Source of the DNA: Pseudomonadota bacterium | GTDB lineage: Bacteria > Myxococcota_A > UBA796 > SXON01 | NCBI GenBank assembly: GCA_005776735.1 | Contig: SXOM01000587.1 | Span: 1-5,940 of the forward strand | Length of the DNA stretch: 5,940 nt | Direction of reading: 5' to 3' | Shown here: one piece after another, positions 1 to 4,708 of the stretch | How the letters are laid out: every line of letters starts with the position of its first letter | Numbering within the stretch: position 1 is the stretch's first letter | The notes under the pieces: model-generated | The model's input: only the letters and a program-made list of their open reading frames with translations | What the model was told of the DNA's origin: nothing | Database searches by the model: none | Translations under genes and position numbers: made by a program

Positions 1-49
1 CATCGGCACCGACGCCGGCTACGTCTACCTGTTCGCCGCCGAGCCGTAG
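1..49 (+). CDS. C-terminal end of an upstream gene (possible FG-GAP-type repeat protein)
   Basis: Frame 2 is open from the left edge and ends at TAG (47-49). The 15 visible residues read IGTDAGYVYLFAAEP. The G-Y-V-Y-L-F core resembles the strand of FG-GAP/integrin-alpha-like propeller repeats, which are frequent in secreted proteins of high-GC Gram-negative bacteria. So little is visible that this is only a hint, and any protein ending in a beta strand could look similar. A stem-loop begins at the last base of the stop codon, consistent with a real gene end here. The gene runs in the same direction as ftsW, but a promoter-like site lies between them, so it need not be co-transcribed with ftsW. 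Confidence 0.5.
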   Translation, partial: IGTDAGYVYLFAAEP

Positions 50-70
50 CCCCACGTCCGACGCCGGGGC
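49..70 (+). terminator. Stem-loop directly at the upstream gene's stop codon
   Basis: GCCCC (49-53) pairs with GGGGC (66-70), and CGT (55-57) pairs with ACG (61-63) around a three-base loop. The outer arm starts at the last base of the TAG stop. No T-run follows, so this is at best a weak or non-canonical intrinsic terminator. It shares bases 66-70 with the larger hairpin at 66-113, so the two cannot form together. Confidence 0.3.
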
Positions 71-113
71 GCGGGGCGACACTCCACGCTTCGGGACGGT
101 CGCGCCGCGCCCC
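66..113 (+). repeat. Long inverted repeat (14 of 15 pairs) in the intergenic space
   Basis: Bases 66-80 and 99-113 are complementary at 14 of 15 positions. A nine-pair GC-only outer stem is followed by a single G/G mismatch and five more pairs, around an 18-base loop. It lies between the end of the upstream gene and the candidate ftsW promoter. It could end transcription of the upstream gene, protect an mRNA 3' end, or be a protein-binding dyad. It has no T-tract after it, so a classical rho-independent terminator is not clearly supported. Confidence 0.5.
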
Positions 114-129
114 CCAATCGGTGCCGGCG

Positions 130-138
130 TGCTATGCT
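130..138 (+). promoter_or_regulatory. Candidate extended -10 promoter for ftsW-murC
   Basis: The bases TGCTATGCT fit the extended -10 pattern TGnTATAAT with four of six matches in the hexamer, in otherwise very GC-rich sequence. No good -35 hexamer is found about 17 bases upstream, where a C-run sits; extended -10 promoters can do without one. Transcription would start near 145, leaving a leader of about 55 bases before ATG 200. The ATG at 134 lies inside this element, which argues against using it as the translation start. Confidence 0.35.
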
Positions 139-152
139 CTTGACTCGTCAAG
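139..152. promoter_or_regulatory. 14-bp dyad at the predicted transcription start (possible operator)
   Basis: CTTGAC (139-144) and GTCAAG (147-152) are perfect six-base inverted arms around a two-base centre. The dyad is relatively AT-rich for this region and sits immediately after the candidate -10 element, where a repressor could block RNA polymerase. Chance occurrence is possible for a dyad of this size, and no regulator family is recognised. Confidence 0.3.
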
Positions 153-199
153 CTGTCCGCTCCCCGCCCGTCGCCCCCCTGCCGTCGCCGGACTCTCCC

Positions 200-1384
200 A
201 TGCCGAACCCGCCCTCTCCCACGCGCGGCGCCCTCCCCGCGCCGGTCGTGTCCCCGCCCCGCCGCTACGACGTGCCGCTCTTGGTGCTGACCATCGGCCT
301 GTTGGCCTTCGGGTTGGTCATGGTGTGGTCGGCGAGCGCGTTCGTGGCGCAGGAGAACACCGACGACAGCTTCCACTTCGTCACGCGGCAGCTCATCGCC
401 ATCGGGATGGGCGCGGCGCTCGGCGTCGCCGCAGCGGTCACGCCCTACCGCAAGCTGCAGAAGGTGGCGCCCACCCTGTACTTCATGTCGCTGGTCTTCC
501 TGCTCGCGGTGTGGGTCCCGGGACTCGGACACTCGGCGAACGGTGCCCAGCGGTGGTTCGGCGTCGGCGGGTTCAACTTCCAGCCGGCGGAGATGACCAA
601 GGTGGCGCTCCTGATCGGGCTCGGTGCGTGGTTGCACCGCCACCGGGCGAACATCCACGACTTCCGGACGGTGCTGATCCCGGCGGGGGCGGCGATCACG
701 CTGCCGCTGTTGTTGGTCATCGTTCAACCGGACTTCGGCAGCACCGCGATCATCGCGCTCTTGTGTGGGATCATGCTGTTCTTCGCAGGGTTGCGATTCT
801 CCTGGATCTTCGGCCTCGGAACGGTGTTGCTCTCGGTCCTTGCGGTCGTGATGATCGCCGAGCCGTACCGTCGGGCGCGCCTGTTGTCGTTCATGGATCC
901 GTTCGCGGACTGTGCAGGCGACGGCTACCAGGTGTGCCAGTCGCTCCTCGCACTCCACCACGGCGGACTCTCGGGCCAGGGCCTCGGCGAGGGCGCTGCG
1001 AAGCTGTTGTACCTGCCGGAACCCTACAATGACTTCATTGCCGCGGTTCTTGGCGAGGAGCTGGGAATCGTCGGGTTCGCTGCGCTCACGTTGCTCTACG
1101 TTGCGTTCGCCTGGCGTGGCTTCACGATCGCCCGGCGGGCGCCCGACCTGTACGGGTCGCTCCTCGCCTCCACGTTCACCGTGATGATCGTCGGCCAGGC
1201 CGTGCTCAACCTCGGCGTGGTCCTGTCGGTGGTGCCGAACAAGGGCCTGGTGCTCCCGTTCATGAGCTACGGCGCGAGCGCGATGATGATGAACATCGCG
1301 GCGGTGGGCATCCTGCTGAGCGTGTCCGCCGAGATGAAGGACGAGCCGGTCGCGTTGGCCGCGTCCAAGCCGGTGTTGGCCTGA
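200..1384 (+). CDS. ftsW: FtsW-type SEDS peptidoglycan glycosyltransferase
   Basis: A polytopic inner-membrane SEDS protein (394 residues, normal length) that polymerises lipid II into glycan strands at the septum with its partner class B PBP. Visible family marks: QRWFGVGGFNFQPAE at 117-131, QPDFGST at 176-182, the long extracytoplasmic loop with FMDPF...DGYQ at 231-244, YLPEPYNDFIAAVLGEELG at 271-289, and LPFMSYGAS at 352-360. D278 occupies the position of the catalytic Asp of SEDS enzymes. Hydrophobic segments alternate throughout, after a Pro-rich cytoplasmic N-terminus (about 1-25). ATG 200 is chosen over in-frame ATG 134 because 134 lies inside a likely -10 element and would only add a Pro-rich extension; neither has a clear Shine-Dalgarno. 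Oddities: Cys at 238 and 246 in the large loop, and Ala359 where SYGGS is usual. RodA is the alternative, but the murC neighbour favours FtsW. Confidence 0.93.
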   Translation: MPNPPSPTRGALPAPVVSPPRRYDVPLLVLTIGLLAFGLVMVWSASAFVAQENTDDSFHFVTRQLIAIGMGAALGVAAAVTPYRKLQKVAPTLYFMSLVFLLAVWVPGLGHSANGAQRWFGVGGFNFQPAEMTKVALLIGLGAWLHRHRANIHDFRTVLIPAGAAITLPLLLVIVQPDFGSTAIIALLCGIMLFFAGLRFSWIFGLGTVLLSVLAVVMIAEPYRRARLLSFMDPFADCAGDGYQVCQSLLALHHGGLSGQGLGEGAAKLLYLPEPYNDFIAAVLGEELGIVGFAALTLLYVAFAWRGFTIARRAPDLYGSLLASTFTVMIVGQAVLNLGVVLSVVPNKGLVLPFMSYGASAMMMNIAAVGILLSVSAEMKDEPVALAASKPVLA

Positions 1385-2769
1385 TGTTCCGGGGCAAGTT
1401 CCGGCGCATCCACTTCATCGGCATCGGCGGCTCCGGCATGTCCGGCATCGGCGAGGTCCTGTTGAACCTGGGCTTCTCGGTGTCGGGCTCCGACCTGAAG
1501 GAGGGGCCGGTGTTGGCTCGTCTCCGCGGCCTCGGGGGCACGATCCACCTCGGACACGCGCCCGAGAACGTCGCGGGCGCCGACGTGGTGGTGCGCTCCA
1601 CCGCCGTCAAGGAGGACAACCCGGAGCTCGTGGCCGCCGTCGCCGCGAAGATCCCGGTCATCCCGCGGGCGGAGATGCTCGCGGAGCTCATGCGCCTGAA
1701 GTACGGGGTGGGCGTGGCGGGCACCCACGGCAAGACCACCACCACGTCGATGGTCGCCAAGCTCCTGCACACCGCGGGGCTCGACCCCACGGTGGTGATC
1801 GGGGGCAAGCTCGACACCTTCGGGTCGAGCGCGCGGCTCGGCTCCGGCGAGTACCTCGTCGCCGAAGCCGACGAGTCCGACGGGAGCTTCCTGCTCCTGG
1901 ACCCGACGGTGGCCATCGTCACCAACATCGACCCCGAGCACATGGAGCACTGGGGCGACTTCGACAAGCTGGTCGACGGCTTCGTACAGTTCGCCAACAA
2001 GGTGCCGTTCTACGGGTTCTCGGTGGTGTGTCTGGACCACCCGGTGGTCCAACGCATCCTGCCCCGCCTCCGCCGCCGCACCTTCACCTACGGGTTCTCC
2101 GCGCAGGCAGAGTACCGGGCGGACCGGATCCGGCAGGAGGGGCGCAGCCTGGTCTTCCGCGTGTGGCGTCACGGCGAGCCGCTCGGCGAGCTGGAGCTCG
2201 ACCAGCCCGGCCGCCACAACGTGCTCAACGCACTGGCGGCCACCGCCGTCGCCATGGAGCTCGACGTCCCGTTTTCACAGGTGCAGGCCGGCTTGCACGG
2301 GTTCGGCGGGGTCGACCGCCGGTTCAGCCAGCGGGCCGACGTCGGCGGCGTGTTGATCGTCGACGACTACGGGCACCACCCGGTCGAGATCCAGGCCACG
2401 CTCGCGGCCGCTGCGGAGGGGTACGACGACCGGCGCATCGTCGCCGTCTTCCAGCCCCATCGGTACAGTCGCGTGGCGTCGCTCATGGACGATTTCTGCC
2501 AGTCGTTCAACGCGGCGTCGCAGGTGCTGGTCCTCCCGATCTACGCCGCGGGCGAGGCGCCGATCGAGGGCGTGTCCCAGGCCGCGCTGGTGCAGGGCAT
2601 CGCCGAGCGCGGGCACCGCGGCGTGCAGGCTGTCGCCTCGGTGGACGAGGCCGTCGACGTCCTGGAGGCGCTCGTGCGTCCCGGCGACCTCGTGATCACG
2701 CTGGGCGCGGGCGACGTGAACCGGGCGTGTGGGCTCTTGGCGGCCCGGCTCGGTCGGGCGAGCCCGTAG
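1384..2769 (+). CDS. murC: UDP-N-acetylmuramate--L-alanine ligase MurC
   Basis: Cytoplasmic Mur ligase that adds L-Ala to UDP-MurNAc using ATP, the first step of the stem peptide. It has 461 residues, full length for the family. The N-terminal UDP-binding Rossmann motif is GIGGSGM at 13-19, with Asp37 at the end of the second strand. The central ATPase domain has the P-loop GTHGKT at 113-118 (Lys117), followed by EADESDGSF from 161 and NIDPEHMEHW at 181-190. RHNVLNA at 277-283 comes before the C-terminal domain, which carries DDYGHHPVEI at 327-336 and FQPHRYSR at 356-363. All the expected motifs are intact. ATG 1384 overlaps the ftsW stop by one base (TGATG) and has no clear Shine-Dalgarno, so translation is probably coupled to ftsW. 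A strong stem-loop starts at the stop codon. MurD/E/F are excluded by the MurC-type N-terminal and EADESDGSF motifs. Confidence 0.97.
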   Translation: MFRGKFRRIHFIGIGGSGMSGIGEVLLNLGFSVSGSDLKEGPVLARLRGLGGTIHLGHAPENVAGADVVVRSTAVKEDNPELVAAVAAKIPVIPRAEMLAELMRLKYGVGVAGTHGKTTTTSMVAKLLHTAGLDPTVVIGGKLDTFGSSARLGSGEYLVAEADESDGSFLLLDPTVAIVTNIDPEHMEHWGDFDKLVDGFVQFANKVPFYGFSVVCLDHPVVQRILPRLRRRTFTYGFSAQAEYRADRIRQEGRSLVFRVWRHGEPLGELELDQPGRHNVLNALAATAVAMELDVPFSQVQAGLHGFGGVDRRFSQRADVGGVLIVDDYGHHPVEIQATLAAAAEGYDDRRIVAVFQPHRYSRVASLMDDFCQSFNAASQVLVLPIYAAGEAPIEGVSQAALVQGIAERGHRGVQAVASVDEAVDVLEALVRPGDLVITLGAGDVNRACGLLAARLGRASP

Positions 2770-2795
2770 GCCCGTCCGCTCCTCGAGCGCGGGCC
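2769..2795 (+). terminator. Strong stem-loop at the murC stop codon
   Basis: GGCCCG (2769-2774) pairs with CGGGCC (2790-2795) and CGCTC (2777-2781) pairs with GAGCG (2785-2789). This makes 11 perfect pairs with one two-base bulge and a CTC loop. It begins at the last base of the murC TAG and fills half of the 59-base convergent spacer. No T-tract follows on either strand, so it may act as a bidirectional barrier or an mRNA 3'-end stabiliser rather than a textbook intrinsic terminator. Confidence 0.5.
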
Positions 2796-2808
2796 GCGTG
2801 GGCTCGCG
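2788..2808. other. Alternative stem-loop overlapping the murC terminator hairpin
   Basis: CGCGGGCC (2788-2795) can pair with GGCTCGCG (2801-2808), giving eight pairs including one G-U wobble and a five-base loop. It uses the 3' arm of the 2769-2795 hairpin, so the two structures exclude each other. It is less stable than the upstream hairpin. A perfect 10-bp palindrome, TGAGCGCTCA, also lies at 2822-2831 over the stop codon of the minus-strand gene. Confidence 0.3.
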
Positions 2809-2828
2809 GCGCCACCTGACTTGAGCGC

Positions 2829-3746
2829 TCACTCCGGCAGGTCGCAGACGCCGCCTTCGCACGCTCCCCAGCAGGTGGCGGCTCCGGAGGCGGCGATCCC
2901 GCACCATGTGTCGTAGCCGCACGTGAGGCGGGCGAAGGGCCCCGCAGCCGGCGTGTACCGCTCGACGTCGCCCCAGCACGAGGGCACGCCCGCCTCGTCG
3001 AGCGCGCAGGCGCCTCCGCGCCAGGACATGCACAGGTCGGTGTAGTCGCCGTCGGGTGGCGTCGCCAGGCCGTACCCGTCGCCGCGCTCCCCCCAGCAGT
3101 CGAGCGCGCCGCCGTCGCGAATCCCGCAGATCCAGTCGTCAGCGCCGACGAGGCTGACCTGGCTCCAGGGCCCGGGGGGCAACGTGGGATGGATGGCCGT
3201 GTCGGAGTCGTGGAGCGCGAACTGGAGCTCGCCGTCGAGGCCGATGGCCAACACGTGCCAACTGCTCGCGACGAACGAGGCCACGCCCTGGAGGGGAGTG
3301 TAGTCGAGGCAGCCGTCGCCGAAGTCCAGGTCGTCGCACCGGACGGTCCCGGTGGAGTCCAGCCAGATGGCGTGAAAGTAGCCGATGGCGAGCGCCGTGA
3401 CGGGCGCGGGGACGTCCCATGCGTGGGGCCCCCAACACGTCGCGGACCCATCGGGGAGCCGGGCGCAGGCGTGCTGGTAGGTGGCGGGGGAGGTTGCCCC
3501 GTCGATCTCCAAGGTCACCTCGACGGCGGTGAGGCCCGAGGGAGCCCTGTCGAGGACGAGGTCGGACGCGCCAGCGCCGTCCCCCCAACACAAGAGTCGG
3601 CCGTCTGTGCGCACGCCGCATGCGTGGCCGCTGCCGGGCGCCACGTCGAGCCAGGTGGCGGCGGACCCCGGACCGTCGGTGTCGCCGCCGCCGGTGTCCG
3701 ACCCGTCCGCGTCGCAGCCCAGGGTGAGGACAAGCGCGAAGTTCAT
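2829..3746 (-). CDS. RCC1-like seven-repeat, cysteine-rich lipoprotein (second paralogue)
   Basis: 305 residues from ATG 3746. A short hydrophobic leader ends at Cys11 (TLGC, an imperfect lipobox), then comes an acidic linker (about 12-27). The rest is seven degenerate repeats of about 40 residues, each built on C-G-x4-G-x3-C-W-G, as in HACGVRTDGRLLCWG (41-55) and TWCGIAASGAATCWG (280-294). This matches bacterial RCC1/BNR-type repeats and suggests a complete seven-bladed propeller. Repeat 3 is degenerate and repeat 4 has no Cys. Sixteen further Cys lie at 43, 53, 94, 104, 137, 146, 207, 217, 239, 247, 257, 276, 282, 292, 296 and 301. ATG 3746 overlaps the previous gene's stop as ATGA, implying coupling. 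An in-frame TTG at 3776 would instead give a charged 20-residue leader (RLRYLR before the hydrophobic part). No catalytic motif is visible; a binding role outside the cytoplasm is inferred. Confidence 0.85.
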   Translation of the reverse strand: MNFALVLTLGCDADGSDTGGGDTDGPGSAATWLDVAPGSGHACGVRTDGRLLCWGDGAGASDLVLDRAPSGLTAVEVTLEIDGATSPATYQHACARLPDGSATCWGPHAWDVPAPVTALAIGYFHAIWLDSTGTVRCDDLDFGDGCLDYTPLQGVASFVASSWHVLAIGLDGELQFALHDSDTAIHPTLPPGPWSQVSLVGADDWICGIRDGGALDCWGERGDGYGLATPPDGDYTDLCMSWRGGACALDEAGVPSCWGDVERYTPAAGPFARLTCGYDTWCGIAASGAATCWGACEGGVCDLPE

Positions 3747-4708
3747 GGGGGAACATCGCAGATACCTGAGTCGCAATACCCCCAGCAGGTGGCCTCGCCC
3801 GCGGGCGAGATGCCACACCAGCTTCCGTCCCCACAGGTCAGCTTGGCGAAGGGGCCGGCCGACGGTTCGAAGTCGTTGTCATCTCCCCAACAGACGGGAG
3901 TTCCGTCGAGATCGAGGGCGCACGCGCCCATGTGGGAGTTCACGCAGACGTCCGACACGAGGGCGTCTGGCGGCGCATCGAGGCCATCGGAGTCGACACC
4001 CACGTCGCCGAAACACGACAGCCGTCCGTTGGTACGAATGCCGCACATCCAGTCCCACGAAGCGCTCGGCCGGCTGACCCGCGCCCACGGACCGCTCGGG
4101 AACTCCGGACTGGGGTGGTTGGTCGAGCTGTGGGAGCTCCCAATGAGCTCACCGCCTGCGCCTACCGCGACGACCAGCGAGCCATCGGCGGCGAACTGTT
4201 CGACGTTGTCGAGCCGCGCGTAGTCGATACAGGGCTCGCCGCCGGTGGCGGAGTAGCAGTCCAGGCTGGCGTCTCCGCGCAATCCGAAGACGTGGTATTC
4301 GCCAACCGTCATGGCGACGTAGGGACCGGAAAACTCGTGATCGCCATGGATTCCCCAGCAGGCCACTCGCAGGTCCGTCGTCAAGGCGCACGCGACATTC
4401 GTCTCAGGTTCGACCGCCAGGGACAAGTCGACGAGGTCCGTTCGGGCAGGTACATCCGAAAGTACCCTGTCCTTTGTCCACGCCGACCCGCGCTCGCCTT
4501 CGCCCCAACAGTACGCCCGCCCGTTCGACCGGATCCCGCAGGCATGTCGGTTGCCGGGCATGACGGTGAGCCACGGCAAGCCACGTCCGCTGTCCCCGAC
4601 CTCAGGGCCGGTGTCGGTGTCGGGCGACGGCCCCGTTTCGCAACCCCATAGGAGCGCGGCGAAGATCACGCCGGTACCGCCCGACACACGCTGAACACGC
4701 CTCGCCAC
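3743..4708 (-). CDS. RCC1-like seven-repeat, cysteine-rich lipoprotein (first paralogue)
   Basis: 321 residues from GTG 4708. The basic n-region (ARRVQR) and hydrophobic VIFAALLW lead to LWGC with Cys23 as the lipidated residue, then an acidic DTDTG-type linker (24-42). Seven RCC1/BNR-like repeats follow, for example HACGIRSNGRAYCWG (55-69), WMCGIRTNGRLSCFG (220-234) and SWCGISPAGEATCWG (296-310). Cys after the lipobox are at 57, 67, 107, 117, 151, 160, 222, 232, 255, 263, 273, 292, 298, 308, 312 and 317. They match the downstream gene one for one, marking a tandem duplication. Conserved blocks align at 14 of 24 residues (first repeat) and 23 of 37 (C-terminus), counted by eye. The start is uncertain: GTG 4669 would overlap the previous stop as GTGA but leaves only a nine-residue uncharged leader, while GTG 4708 overlaps the previous gene by 43 bases. 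Function unknown; an extracytoplasmic binding protein is likely. Confidence 0.85.
   Translation of the reverse strand: MARRVQRVSGGTGVIFAALLWGCETGPSPDTDTGPEVGDSGRGLPWLTVMPGNRHACGIRSNGRAYCWGEGERGSAWTKDRVLSDVPARTDLVDLSLAVEPETNVACALTTDLRVACWGIHGDHEFSGPYVAMTVGEYHVFGLRGDASLDCYSATGGEPCIDYARLDNVEQFAADGSLVVAVGAGGELIGSSHSSTNHPSPEFPSGPWARVSRPSASWDWMCGIRTNGRLSCFGDVGVDSDGLDAPPDALVSDVCVNSHMGACALDLDGTPVCWGDDNDFEPSAGPFAKLTCGDGSWCGISPAGEATCWGYCDSGICDVPP

Noticed and set aside
134..199. N-terminal extension of FtsW from ATG 134
   Set aside because: The ATG is part of a probable -10 element and the extension is a Pro-rich stretch without a family counterpart. It remains possible, but ATG 200 is preferred.
121..1032. 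303-codon plus-strand open frame overlapping ftsW
   Set aside because: It is an Arg/Ala/Pro-rich out-of-frame reading of ftsW with no recognisable domain, whereas the ftsW frame has all SEDS motifs.
1267..2217. 316-codon minus-strand open frame opposite murC
   Set aside because: It lies wholly opposite murC, whose Mur ligase motifs are intact. Long antisense frames are common in high-GC genes, and no family features are seen.
2275..3033. 252-codon minus-strand open frame spanning the murC end and the convergent spacer
   Set aside because: It overlaps murC antisense and the RCC1-like gene in another frame. Its composition is Arg-rich shadow sequence and it runs through the terminator hairpins.
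3660..3720. Apparent short GC-rich repeat tract (gtgtccgacc/ccgccg-like) in the RCC1-like gene
   Set aside because: It encodes the Asp/Gly/Thr linker after the lipobox; the repetition follows from the amino acid composition, not from a separate DNA element.
3189..4223. 344-codon plus-strand open frame opposite both RCC1-like genes
   Set aside because: It crosses the junction of two minus-strand genes that have clear repeats, lipoboxes and matched cysteines. Its own product is low-complexity with no recognisable motif.
3932..4651. 239-codon plus-strand open frame opposite the first RCC1-like gene
   Set aside because: Mirror of the minus-strand coding sequence; no domain, no ribosome site and no context.
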